Assembly: GCF_024641065.1 (NCBI RefSeq)
Contig: NZ_JAHEDV010000003.1
Location: forward strand, 62,001-126,000
Reading direction: 5' to 3'
Source: Rhodoluna sp.
GTDB taxonomy: Bacteria; Actinomycetota; Actinomycetes; Actinomycetales; Microbacteriaceae
Length of the DNA: 64,000 bases
How positions within the stretch are numbered: position 1 is the stretch's first letter; the number at the start of each line of letters is the position of its first letter. This document shows positions 49,458 to 58,051 of this stretch, in pieces. The translations under genes and the position numbers were made by a program. Below the pieces are notes generated by a model. It was not told the DNA's origin, did no database searches, and saw only the letters and a program-made list of their open reading frames with translations.

Positions 49458-50654
49458 GTGCGATTGAATAAGTCGGCTGTGCTTGGGTTGCTTGAACCTC
49501 GCCGACTTTTCGGCATCGTTTCGCGTCGTCGAGCAATCGTTCAGCAAACCTTGGTCTATCGAGCCGAACGCAAAAAGCCACTGCTCGAAGCAGCCCTTTT
49601 TCAATCTTTTGAAGGCGCAACCGTCGGCGACAGCCCGTTGCAAATTGCACTCGAGCTTGCCAAACGCAACACCGGGCTTGAGTTGTTTTATGTAGTCAAA
49701 CAACCAACCCAGCAGGTTCCGGCAGGTCTGAGCAAAGTCATTTTTGGTTCACAAAAATGGTTGAGTCTCGTGGCTCGTGCAAAATACCTAACTGCGAATA
49801 ACAACCTGCCAGAGTTCTTCAGTAAGCGCGACGGTCAGACCTATGTTCAAACTTGGCATGGCACACCGCTAAAGCGACTCGGCCGAGACATTGAAACCAA
49901 CGCGGCTTCACCGTTTTATATCGCTGCCATGGCTCGCGAAGCTGCCGGCTGGAACTACCTGATTTCACCAAGCAACTACTGCACTCAAATTCTTCCGCGT
50001 GCGCTCGGTTACCAAGGTGAGGTGCTTGAGGTCGGTTACCCGCGCAACGATCACCTGAGCGATTTGCATGCGGCAGCTATCCGTGCAAAATTGCGTGATC
50101 AACTTGGCGTAAAAGTTACCGAGACCCTCGTGCTTTATGCGCCAACCTGGCGAGACACCAAGCGCACTTCAACCGGTGCTTGGGCCGGGGTCAACTTCTT
50201 TGGCTCGGCTTCGAACCTGCCACAGGGTTTTCGTCTCGCTTTTCGAGGCCACAACAACACTGCAAAAAACAACAGTGGAAAAACCGCCAACGGAGCCATT
50301 GACGTCACCAGCTACCCAGACATCACTGAGCTTTATTTGGCCGCAGATATTTTGGTCACCGACTACTCGTCATCAATGTTTGATTTCAGTGTGACTGGCA
50401 AGCCGATGATGTTTCTGGTGCCCGACCTCGAAGAATACGAAGCTAATCGTGGCTTCTATTTTGATTTCAGATCAGAGGCGCCGGGCAAGCTTTATGACAA
50501 TGCCGAAGCGCTGATTGCTGACCTGCCGAAGGCCAAGCAAATAAACGCCGAATATGCCGGCAAATACGCCCAGTGGCGTCAAATGTTCAACCCGCTCGAA
50601 GATGGTCACGCTGCCGCTCGAACCGTAGACAAAGTTTGGGGCACCAAAGCATGA
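49458..50654 (+). CDS. CDP-glycerol glycerophosphotransferase-like (TagB/TagF) protein
   Basis: A 398-residue glycopolymer phosphotransferase. The second-half motif VQTWHGTPLKRLGRD (~130-145) and ILVTDYSSSMFDFSVTGKP (~295-313) with the Ser-Ser-x-x-F-Asp pattern are diagnostic; LVPDLEEYEANRGFYFD follows. Such enzymes transfer polyol phosphate from a CDP donor to a lipid-linked acceptor in teichoic-acid-like synthesis. GTG start (RLNKSAVLGLL). ATGA overlap with the next GT2 gene shows a common operon, running to neuB. Confidence 0.9.
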   Translation: MRLNKSAVLGLLEPRRLFGIVSRRRAIVQQTLVYRAERKKPLLEAALFQSFEGATVGDSPLQIALELAKRNTGLELFYVVKQPTQQVPAGLSKVIFGSQKWLSLVARAKYLTANNNLPEFFSKRDGQTYVQTWHGTPLKRLGRDIETNAASPFYIAAMAREAAGWNYLISPSNYCTQILPRALGYQGEVLEVGYPRNDHLSDLHAAAIRAKLRDQLGVKVTETLVLYAPTWRDTKRTSTGAWAGVNFFGSASNLPQGFRLAFRGHNNTAKNNSGKTANGAIDVTSYPDITELYLAADILVTDYSSSMFDFSVTGKPMMFLVPDLEEYEANRGFYFDFRSEAPGKLYDNAEALIADLPKAKQINAEYAGKYAQWRQMFNPLEDGHAAARTVDKVWGTKA

Positions 50655-51796
50655 GCCTAATTATTAGAAAACTTAAGGTGCGCCTTCGCGAGCTAATCAA
50701 GTGGGTGCTCTTGGTCACTCCACTGCGTTCGGTCTTGCGCTTCTTGGTTATGCGCCCGCTGTGGTTCATTATCTTCAAAACCACCAAGCAAAACCCGGCG
50801 CTACCAAAAGTTTCGATCGTTATGCCGGTTTGGAATAACAAAACTTTGGTTGGCGATGCCATTCGTTCAGCGCGTGCTCAGAGCTGGGCCAACATTGAGA
50901 TTCTGATCACCGACGATGGCTCTACCGATGGCTCGGGTGCAATTCTCGATCGATTCGCACTCAAGACTCCGCAGCTTCAGGTTTTTCATCAAAAAAATGC
51001 TGGCCCGGGTGCCGCTCGAAACAACTCAATCAAGCACATCACCGACAGTGAATACCTAGTCTTTTTAGACTCGGATGACTTGCTGCCTATCCATGGTGTT
51101 CGCCGTTTGGTTGAGAGTGCCGAGCAGTCGGGTTCGCCGCTGGTTATCGGAAAAATCGAGCGCTTCGACGGTGTTAGACGTTTTCAGCGTCGCGACAACA
51201 TGCACGTTTATCGCGAGAGCCGTCAGGCAATCTCGATTGACGATGAACCCGAAGTTCTCTCAGATGCAAACATCAGCGCCAAGTTGTTCAACATGCAGTT
51301 TTGGAACGATCACAAACTCAGCTTTCCTGAGGGCGTTGTCTATGAAGACATGACGGTTGTGGTCACCGCATATCTCACCGTAAAGCAGTTTGACATTGTC
51401 TCTGATTGTGTAAACCTCTGGCGCGTGCGTGGTGAGGGGCAGTCAATCACCCAGCGTCGCACCGAACTCAAATCGCTGGCCGATCGCCTAACCGCCATTG
51501 AACGCATTGCATCGCAGGTTAGCGTCGAACAGAATGCCGGTCGCATCTCGGCCAATGTTCTTCGCAAATATCTAACACGAATCATCACGCTCGACTTGCA
51601 GCTCTTCGTGATTTCGATTGCCGGTGCCAGCCCCGAATTCTTTGACGAGTTCAAAACCCGCGCAGGCCAGCTGCTTGCATCTGCCACGGATGAAATCTGG
51701 GCGGCAGCTAAGGGAGCACACAAAGATTTGGTTCGCCTAGCTGTCACTGGCTCGCGCGAAGAGGTTATCCGAGCAATTAGGGCACGTGGGCTATGA
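50651..51796 (+). CDS. glycosyltransferase family 2
   Basis: A 381-residue protein with an N-terminal basic/hydrophobic segment (~1-40), then a GT-A domain: VSIVMPVWNNKTLVGDAI (~55), the nucleotide Asp in LITDDGSTDGSG (~90), AGPGAARNNSI (~115) and the metal DxD of FLDSDDLLP (~138). It ends with a ~150-residue helical tail. The start at 50651 overlaps the TagB/F-like stop (ATGA); an open frame from 50573 is not expected to be used. It transfers an unknown sugar in glycan assembly. Confidence 0.9.
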   Translation: MSLIIRKLKVRLRELIKWVLLVTPLRSVLRFLVMRPLWFIIFKTTKQNPALPKVSIVMPVWNNKTLVGDAIRSARAQSWANIEILITDDGSTDGSGAILDRFALKTPQLQVFHQKNAGPGAARNNSIKHITDSEYLVFLDSDDLLPIHGVRRLVESAEQSGSPLVIGKIERFDGVRRFQRRDNMHVYRESRQAISIDDEPEVLSDANISAKLFNMQFWNDHKLSFPEGVVYEDMTVVVTAYLTVKQFDIVSDCVNLWRVRGEGQSITQRRTELKSLADRLTAIERIASQVSVEQNAGRISANVLRKYLTRIITLDLQLFVISIAGASPEFFDEFKTRAGQLLASATDEIWAAAKGAHKDLVRLAVTGSREEVIRAIRARGL

Positions 51797-53733
51797 AGCA
51801 CCGTAGAGAAATAGATGGCCTCAGAGCCTTTGCAATTTTGCCAGTTTTGTTTTTTCACGCTGGCTTCAGCTGGTTTCAAGGCGGCTTTTTCGGCGTAGAT
51901 GTCTTCTTTGTGATCAGCGGTTTCTTGATCACCGGAATCATCGTGAACGAGTTGCACACCCGCAACGGTTTCAGCATCGTCAATTTCTATGAACGCCGCG
52001 CTCGCCGAATCATGCCAGCGCTGTTCTTGGTGATTGGCGTGAGCTTGCCGCTGGCTTGGTTCCTTCTGTTCCCAGACCAATTCAAGACTTTCTTGAAGAG
52101 CCTGGTTTCGATTACCTACTTTGGCTCCAACTACTTCTTCTTGGGCGAGACCGGGTACTTCGACCCGAATATCGATCTAAACCCGATGCTTCACACCTGG
52201 AGTTTGGCCATCGAAGAACAGTTCTATGTGTTCTTTCCACTCATTCTTTGGGCGCTCTGGAAGTTCGTAAAAGAGCGCTACTGGATTCCGATTCTTGCCT
52301 TGTTCGGCATCGCCAGCCTCTTGGCCGCTCAGAACAACTGGTTCATCGACTCATCAAGCACTTTCTACCTTTTGCAGTTCCGCGCTTGGGAGCTCATAGC
52401 CGGAGCAATCGCTGCAATCTTCCTATCGCACCGAAAGCAACCTGTCTATTCAAAGCAAATTCCGAGCTTGCTCGGAATGGCCATGGTGGTTTACTCGATG
52501 TTCTTCATCGGCAGCGACCTACCTCATCCAGGATTCATCACTCTGGTGCCGATTATCGGAACCGTTCTGATTATTCTTTTCGCTGGCCCTGGCACAATCG
52601 CCAACAAGATTTTGAGTGGCAAGTTCTTCGTCGGCATCGGCCTAATTAGCTACAGTGCTTATCTGTGGCACCAGCCGTTGTTTGCCTTCTACCGTGTGGC
52701 TCAAACCCATGAGGCAAGCCCATGGGAGTTCATCCCGATCATGCTCTTGGTCATCGCGCTGTCAGGTCTTTCCTGGAAGTACGTTGAAAACCCGTTCCGC
52801 AATCGCAAGCGCTTTGGTCGCAAATCAATCTTTATCGGCACAGCAGTTTTGGCCATCGGTTTGCTAGGCGTCACCTTCGTCGCATCTAGGGCATCAATAA
52901 ACAACGCTCGAACCACAATCACCGGCGGCAGTTTTGTTTCGGTTGAAGACCGAATCGCAACTAACCGTGGCCTGAGTGACACCTGCCGCATCTTTGTTGG
53001 CGACAACCCAGATTGTGCCACCGGCGACAACCCAGAGGTTCTGCTGTGGGGTGACTCTTATTCAATGCACTTGGCTGATGCCCTAAAAGCCAGCCCAACA
53101 AAATTGGCCTTTAGCCAGCAGACACTTTCGGCTTGTGCGCCGGTTCTAGGCCTCGCCCATCAAAATGCAGGTTACGGAATCGCTGATGGCGAAGAGTGCA
53201 TCAAACACAACGATGATGTTTTCGCCTGGCTCAAGACCAAGTCGAACATCAAATACGTGATCATGGCTTCACCTTGGTCAGATGCACTGTGGCCAGAAGG
53301 TGAAAGCTTGAACCGCGATGGGCAAATTGTTCCTAATGGCAGCGCCTCTCTGCAGGCCCTACGCACCACAATTGCCAAGGTCGAAGCTTTGGGTAAGCAG
53401 GTTGTTCTGGTGCAACCAACCCCCAACAACAACGAAGACTTAGGGCAGTGCTTGATTCGCGCATCAGTGAATAAACAAGATCTGAGCACCTGCAACTTTG
53501 ACCTTTCTGAGAACACTCGCGGCAAGATCAACGCCTTGTTGCAGCGTGCGAGCAACGCAGCGCCTGTGTTCAGCCTTGACCCGCTCATCTGCCCAGACGG
53601 CACCTGTTTGGCATCGGTTGACGACGTGTTCATATATCGAGACACCGCACACCTCTCGCACGAGGGATCAACCTACCTCGGCGCTACCTACGACCTAATG
53701 GGTCAACTAGTGAAAGCGGCGCAACATGGCTAG
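51793..53733 (+). CDS. acyltransferase 3 with C-terminal SGNH domain (OafA/OatA type)
   Basis: A 646-residue integral membrane O-acyltransferase. The first ~350 residues hold about 10-11 helices, beginning HRREIDGLRAFAILPVLFFH with the family Arg and His and FFGVDVFFVISGFLIT. Residues ~400-646 form an extracellular SGNH hydrolase-like domain: LLWGDSYSMH (~417, nucleophile Ser) and TAHLSHEG (~618, Asp/His pair). It should move acetyl or other acyl groups outward onto a surface sugar. It overlaps the GT2 gene (ATGA) and the following transferase gene. Confidence 0.93.
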   Translation: MKHRREIDGLRAFAILPVLFFHAGFSWFQGGFFGVDVFFVISGFLITGIIVNELHTRNGFSIVNFYERRARRIMPALFLVIGVSLPLAWFLLFPDQFKTFLKSLVSITYFGSNYFFLGETGYFDPNIDLNPMLHTWSLAIEEQFYVFFPLILWALWKFVKERYWIPILALFGIASLLAAQNNWFIDSSSTFYLLQFRAWELIAGAIAAIFLSHRKQPVYSKQIPSLLGMAMVVYSMFFIGSDLPHPGFITLVPIIGTVLIILFAGPGTIANKILSGKFFVGIGLISYSAYLWHQPLFAFYRVAQTHEASPWEFIPIMLLVIALSGLSWKYVENPFRNRKRFGRKSIFIGTAVLAIGLLGVTFVASRASINNARTTITGGSFVSVEDRIATNRGLSDTCRIFVGDNPDCATGDNPEVLLWGDSYSMHLADALKASPTKLAFSQQTLSACAPVLGLAHQNAGYGIADGEECIKHNDDVFAWLKTKSNIKYVIMASPWSDALWPEGESLNRDGQIVPNGSASLQALRTTIAKVEALGKQVVLVQPTPNNNEDLGQCLIRASVNKQDLSTCNFDLSENTRGKINALLQRASNAAPVFSLDPLICPDGTCLASVDDVFIYRDTAHLSHEGSTYLGATYDLMGQLVKAAQHG

Positions 53734-55099
53734 TCAGCTCAGGTTCGAAGAGTTCTTCAATCGACTAGTTGCTGTAGAAGCAAGAACCGGCGCCATCGAG
53801 GCCAAGTTCGAGGGCATTCAGCTCTACCCGCTTTTGCGAGTCAGAATTTTTTATGCGCTAACCCAGGGGCTCGGTTTATTCGACAACCCGCACCCGAACT
53901 CAAAGAAGCCTGAGGCTGCTGCCGATGTGGTTCCAATTACTAACCTGGATGCCTTCGGCAAGTCCAAGGTGGTTGTGCTCCCGTTCCGTCGTCAGGTGAA
54001 CGCCACCGACCCATATTCAGACCGAATTCTCGAGATTCTGGCCGAGCCAAAAAACCCGTTGGTGAAGAACCCGGGCGACATCCGTGTTTTGAAATTTGAA
54101 CCAACCGGCGATAACTCAGAGCCAGACATGCAGCGCCTTCGCGCATACTTCGCCGAGAAATATCTGCCGGCCGCTACCGCCCAAATCAAGGGCAAGAACT
54201 TAGCCAAGTCTGCGGCTGCCTGGAAGGCAATCATCGACGGCCTTGAAGCAGAGTTTGGCGTTGACCTAGAGAAGTTTCGCAAATACCCGCCACTTGCTAT
54301 GCGCCTTGCTCTTGCTGAGCAGCAGGGCTTTGCCGACTTCTTCAAGAAAATCGGAGCCAAGCACCTGTTCATTGTGAATGCCTACAGCGAGCAGTCAATC
54401 GTTCTCGGAGCCCGCAAAGCTGGCGTCGAGGTTCACGAAATTCAGCACGGATTCATCACCGCACTTCACCCGGCTTACAGCTACCCGAGCGCTAATGGCA
54501 AACCGGTTAGCGTTGGTCACGCACCAGACAGTCTGTTGGTTTGGGGTGACTTTTGGGTCGACAACGTTCCGCTGCCTAAGGGAACCAAAGCTGTCGTCAC
54601 CGGCCCAACCGCGGCTTTCAAGGCATATCGCGAGAAGGTTCAAAACGAGAACCGCATCATTCCAAAGCAGGTGCTGTTCACCTCTCAGGGCGCGGTGGCT
54701 ACCCAGCTGCTAACTTCGGCCATCAACACCGCAAAAACACTCAAAGATCACACCGTGATCTATCGTCTCCACCCAAACGAAACACTCGAAGACTACGAAA
54801 GAATGGCAACCGATATCGCCGGCAAGTCACTGCCAAAGAACTTCTCGTTCAGCCACAAAGACCCGATTTTTCTCGACCTGGTTTCGCAGTCTGAATACTT
54901 GGTCGGTGCCTTTTCAACCACCCTGTATGAAGGCCTCGCTCTTGGTTGCAAAGTATTGGTTCTGCCATTGCCTGGCTTTGAGCACGTCAAGAGGGCAATT
55001 GCCTTGGATGACATGACTCTGGTCAGTAGTCTTGAAGAGCTACCTGGTCAACTTGCAACCGCTAAGCCGGCTGCCAACCCGAAGCGCTACTACGCATAA
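53726..55099 (+). CDS. capsule-type GT-B transferase-like protein, candidate nonulosonate transferase
   Basis: A 457-residue cytoplasmic protein. It resembles capsule polysaccharide and polysialyltransferase-like GT-B folds: VEVHEIQHGFITALHPAY (~235-252), SLLVWGDFWVDNVPL (~272), VIYRLHPNETLEDYERMA (~345) and YLVGAFSTTLYEGLALGCKV (~390-410). The last resembles the donor-binding segment in which a Ser/Thr-rich turn precedes E-G. It lies 11 bases upstream of neuB, so transfer of a CMP-nonulosonate is plausible. The family is not certain, and the N-terminal ~130 residues are unrecognised. Confidence 0.65.
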   Translation: MASQLRFEEFFNRLVAVEARTGAIEAKFEGIQLYPLLRVRIFYALTQGLGLFDNPHPNSKKPEAAADVVPITNLDAFGKSKVVVLPFRRQVNATDPYSDRILEILAEPKNPLVKNPGDIRVLKFEPTGDNSEPDMQRLRAYFAEKYLPAATAQIKGKNLAKSAAAWKAIIDGLEAEFGVDLEKFRKYPPLAMRLALAEQQGFADFFKKIGAKHLFIVNAYSEQSIVLGARKAGVEVHEIQHGFITALHPAYSYPSANGKPVSVGHAPDSLLVWGDFWVDNVPLPKGTKAVVTGPTAAFKAYREKVQNENRIIPKQVLFTSQGAVATQLLTSAINTAKTLKDHTVIYRLHPNETLEDYERMATDIAGKSLPKNFSFSHKDPIFLDLVSQSEYLVGAFSTTLYEGLALGCKVLVLPLPGFEHVKRAIALDDMTLVSSLEELPGQLATAKPAANPKRYYA

Positions 55100-55110
55100 G
55101 AAAGCACCTG

Positions 55111-56172
55111 ATGATCAACTTTGAACTCAACGGCCGCACCTTTGGCTACCTGAACCCATACCTGATTGCCGAGATCGGTGTGAACCACGAAGGTTCGCTT
55201 GAGCGCGCTAAAGAGATGATTGATCAGGTCGCTCGCGCCGGTGGCCACGCTGCCAAGTTCCAGACCTACAAGGCTGCAACGCTTGCTGCCAAGACCACCA
55301 GCCCGGCTTACTGGGATCAAACCAAAGAGCCAACCACCAGCCAGTATGAACTCTTTCAGCGCTGGGATAACTTCGGTCCGGCGGAATACGCTGAGCTAGC
55401 CGAACACTGCAAACTTCGCGGAATCGACTTCATGTCAACCCCATTCGACCTTGACGCCGTTGACATGCTCACCCCGTTGATGCCGAGCACCAAGGTTGCT
55501 TCAGCCGACCTAACCAACATTCCGTTGCTTCGCAAGATCGGTGCAACCAAGCGCCCAACCATCATGTCTTGCGGTGCTTCTTCGCACGAAGAAATCGAGC
55601 GTTCACTCAACGTTCTTCTCGAAGCCGGCGCACCTTCGGTCACCCTGCTTCACTGCATCTTGAACTACCCAACCCCTCGCGAGAACGCGCAGCTTTCACA
55701 GATTCAGGTTCTGCAAGAAAAGTTCGGTGACCGCGTGGCAATTGGCTACAGCGACCACGTTCGCCCAGAAGACGACGGCTCGGTGCCAGCTCTTGAGATT
55801 GCATCAATCTATGGCGCTGTAGTCATCGAAAAGCACTTCACCGACAACAAGCAGGGCATCGGCAACGACCACTACCACGCTGTTGATGAGCGCGATCTAA
55901 AGGCATTCACCGAAAAGCTGGCCATCTACCGCGAGCTTTATGGCAAGCGCGAGCACAGCCTCGGTGCCCAGTCTTCAGCAATAAATAATGCCCGCCGCCG
56001 CGTTATTGCAGTTCGAACCCTGCCGGTTGGTCACATTATCGAAGAAAGCGATTTAATTGCACTTCGTTCAAACGTGGGCATCGAGATTGCTCACTGGGAT
56101 GACGTAGTCGGCAAGACCGTAGCCGTCGAAATCGAAGCAGAGCTTCCGCTTGAGTGGAGCCAGCTCAGCTAA
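55111..56172 (+). CDS. neuB: N-acetylneuraminate/legionaminate/pseudaminate synthase family
   Basis: A 353-residue synthase condensing phosphoenolpyruvate with a 6-carbon amino sugar to give a 9-carbon nonulosonic acid. The TIM barrel (~1-280) shows YLIAEIGVNHEGSLERAKEM (~18-36), KFQTYKAATLA, STPFDLDAVDML (~110), HCILNYPTPRENAQL (~185) and IGYSDHVRPEDDG (~215). A C-terminal antifreeze/SAF-like domain (~290-353) covers the active site. Exact sugar (Neu, Leg or Pse) cannot be read off. It is last in the + strand operon; the cytidylyltransferase needed next is on the opposite strand 1.9 kb away. Confidence 0.92.
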   Translation: MINFELNGRTFGYLNPYLIAEIGVNHEGSLERAKEMIDQVARAGGHAAKFQTYKAATLAAKTTSPAYWDQTKEPTTSQYELFQRWDNFGPAEYAELAEHCKLRGIDFMSTPFDLDAVDMLTPLMPSTKVASADLTNIPLLRKIGATKRPTIMSCGASSHEEIERSLNVLLEAGAPSVTLLHCILNYPTPRENAQLSQIQVLQEKFGDRVAIGYSDHVRPEDDGSVPALEIASIYGAVVIEKHFTDNKQGIGNDHYHAVDERDLKAFTEKLAIYRELYGKREHSLGAQSSAINNARRRVIAVRTLPVGHIIEESDLIALRSNVGIEIAHWDDVVGKTVAVEIEAELPLEWSQLS

Positions 56173-57050
56173 TTAGCTGGTTGTGCCCAGCGGCGCTTTC
56201 GTTCTTGCCGCTCGAACGCCAAGTAAGGAATTACCGCAGCCGCCAGCGCTATGCCGGCAGCCAAGTAGTAACGCCAGTCTGCGTCAATTTCGTCTAAACC
56301 TTGCCCATACATGCCAAGGCCAAAGTGAAACCAAATTATTAGCCCAGTCAGGCCGAAGGTTGAGGCCCAACGCCAACTCGCCCTGATGAGGTTTTTTGAT
56401 CTGCTGAAAACAAAGAAGTCAAACGCTAACGCTAAGAGGATTGAACCAACTAGGGCAAAATTTTCGACTGCAACGAAAATGTTTGTTGCCAAAGCTACTC
56501 GTTCATCAATATCGATGGCTAGGTTGCGAAAAGTAAAACTTTGAGCGAAAGCAAGCGAGAAGTTTGTCACGAGGCCAGCCGCTAACCAACCTATCTTTCT
56601 CGCCTGGAGGCTATTTGACTCCGAGATAAGAAAGAACAAACCCGGCCCAATGCCACAAACCAATGAAACTAAACCGGCGGTTGCATATGCATCACCTACT
56701 GTCGCAACACTAAAGTGTGACCCTAGATTCCTAAATGCCAACGTGTAGAGAGCAAAAATCAGAAACGTTGACCCGAATGTGGCAGACCACGCGAGCCACC
56801 TTTGACCATGCCGAGTTGCGAGTGCAAAAACAGCACCATCCAAAATCAACACAATTGCGACTGGCAATGCCAGATTGGCCTCTCCTGAATAAAGCGCGGA
56901 TAGGACCGAATCAGCATTCTGGTAATTTTCGGATGAAGAAAAAGAATTCTCAAGCTTTAGCGTTGCAAGCAGCAACCCAAAATTGATTGCGAGTCCAACT
57001 CCCAACAAAATTTTTACCATAGCGTTGAATTTTTTGGCTACCAATTGCAT
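56169..57050 (-). CDS. unknown integral membrane protein
   Basis: A 293-residue protein with about eight hydrophobic helices (e.g. ILLGVGLAINFGLLLATL at the N-terminus, GLVSLVCGIGPGLFFLI, FALVGSILLALAFDFFVF). It ends in a basic tail (FERQERKRRWAQPAN). I do not recognise a family. The ATG at 57050 overlaps the 3' end of the DUF2599-like gene by 13 bases, so the two are coupled. It is AT-richer than the flanking sugar genes and converges on neuB with a 4-base overlap. Possibly a partner of the secreted protein upstream. Confidence 0.65.
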   Translation of the reverse strand: MQLVAKKFNAMVKILLGVGLAINFGLLLATLKLENSFSSSENYQNADSVLSALYSGEANLALPVAIVLILDGAVFALATRHGQRWLAWSATFGSTFLIFALYTLAFRNLGSHFSVATVGDAYATAGLVSLVCGIGPGLFFLISESNSLQARKIGWLAAGLVTNFSLAFAQSFTFRNLAIDIDERVALATNIFVAVENFALVGSILLALAFDFFVFSRSKNLIRASWRWASTFGLTGLIIWFHFGLGMYGQGLDEIDADWRYYLAAGIALAAAVIPYLAFERQERKRRWAQPAN

Positions 57051-57982
57051 TGTGAAATCACCCAATCGAAAACGTCACGGTTTGGAGAGCGGGTTCCTTC
57101 AAGATCCCAAGAAGGACTCTTATCCCAATTTTGCGTTGCAAACCCGAGGGGAGCCCCGAAAGCATGGCAATCGTATTGATCCCTGTACTGTGGTCGTTCG
57201 CTTATGTAGGTTCGCATTTGTAAGCTAAACGTGCTTTGCAGTTTTGTCAGAACCTCAGACCAGCCCGCAGATGCCATTATTGAGTATGCACTTGAGTAGC
57301 TAACTGCGTAAAGCGACCCGACCCATGGCGTTACGTGTACCTTTACCCTGTAGGCGCTAGGTGCGAGGTAGGCACGTTCGATGCGATCGATTAAATCAAT
57401 TCCCAGCCATGGATCTGCAGTTAAGGGGTATTCGTAACCGTTAGATCGGTGCTCGACCACTTGAGTGAGAACGTTGCCTTCAACAACATAATGAGTTGGA
57501 ATTCCCCTGCCGCGAGCATCCCTGGCCCACGGCGCCGGCAGATATGCTCCAAATTGCCCGTTAATATCTGCAACTATCACAGACCCATCAACTAGAACCT
57601 CAGCAGAGGCTGGTTGCCCATTGAGGGAAAGCTCAAATGAGTAATCCTCAGGACTGGCCTCCTCCGCGATTGTGATTAATACCTGCGCACTTCCTGGCTC
57701 AGTCGAGGTTGCATTCAGTGAGAAATTGTCAAAGGCCAAGTTCTGATCGGATCCTTCTTGTTCCCAAACCGCTCCAGAATCGGCACCCAATAATGTAAGC
57801 GAGAGATTAGTTCTAGTTGAATCGCTTGAGATCTTTAGCTCATCGAGATCGGCGCTCAGAAGAATTTCCTCGCTGTTTTCTTCAAAAGTTTCGGTCAGCT
57901 TTACCTGTTCTGCCGAAGCTAATGACGGCCCCCCGACGATTAATGTTGCTGCAAGCATTGATGCAATTATTGCTTTTTTCAA
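57038..57982 (-). CDS. secreted DUF2599-like protein
   Basis: A 314-residue protein with signal peptide LKKAIIASMLAATLIVGG-PSLASA. Residues ~30-150 are beta-rich and acidic. The C-terminal ~125 residues resemble DUF2599: EYPLTADPWLGIDLIDRIER, VHVTPWVGSLYAVSYSSAY, AGWSEVLTKL, RPQYRDQYDCHAFGAPLGF and a final VISQCNW with two conserved Cys. A TTG at 57982 is chosen because the signal peptide starts there and GGGGATGG lies just upstream; the frame is open to 58051. DUF2599 proteins are secreted and of unknown function in Actinobacteria. Unrelated to sugar metabolism as far as can be seen. Confidence 0.7.
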   Translation of the reverse strand: MKKAIIASMLAATLIVGGPSLASAEQVKLTETFEENSEEILLSADLDELKISSDSTRTNLSLTLLGADSGAVWEQEGSDQNLAFDNFSLNATSTEPGSAQVLITIAEEASPEDYSFELSLNGQPASAEVLVDGSVIVADINGQFGAYLPAPWARDARGRGIPTHYVVEGNVLTQVVEHRSNGYEYPLTADPWLGIDLIDRIERAYLAPSAYRVKVHVTPWVGSLYAVSYSSAYSIMASAGWSEVLTKLQSTFSLQMRTYISERPQYRDQYDCHAFGAPLGFATQNWDKSPSWDLEGTRSPNRDVFDWVISQCNW

Positions 57983-58051
57983 TTTTCCATCCCCAAAATA
58001 CTTGATAGTCAAGTCCTCTGAGTCTATGGGACTATAGGAAGCTTTAGACAA

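Noticed and set aside
51340-52080. Minus-strand ORF of 246 codons
   Set aside because: It is opposite the GT2 and acyltransferase genes, with no start signal or recognisable motif.
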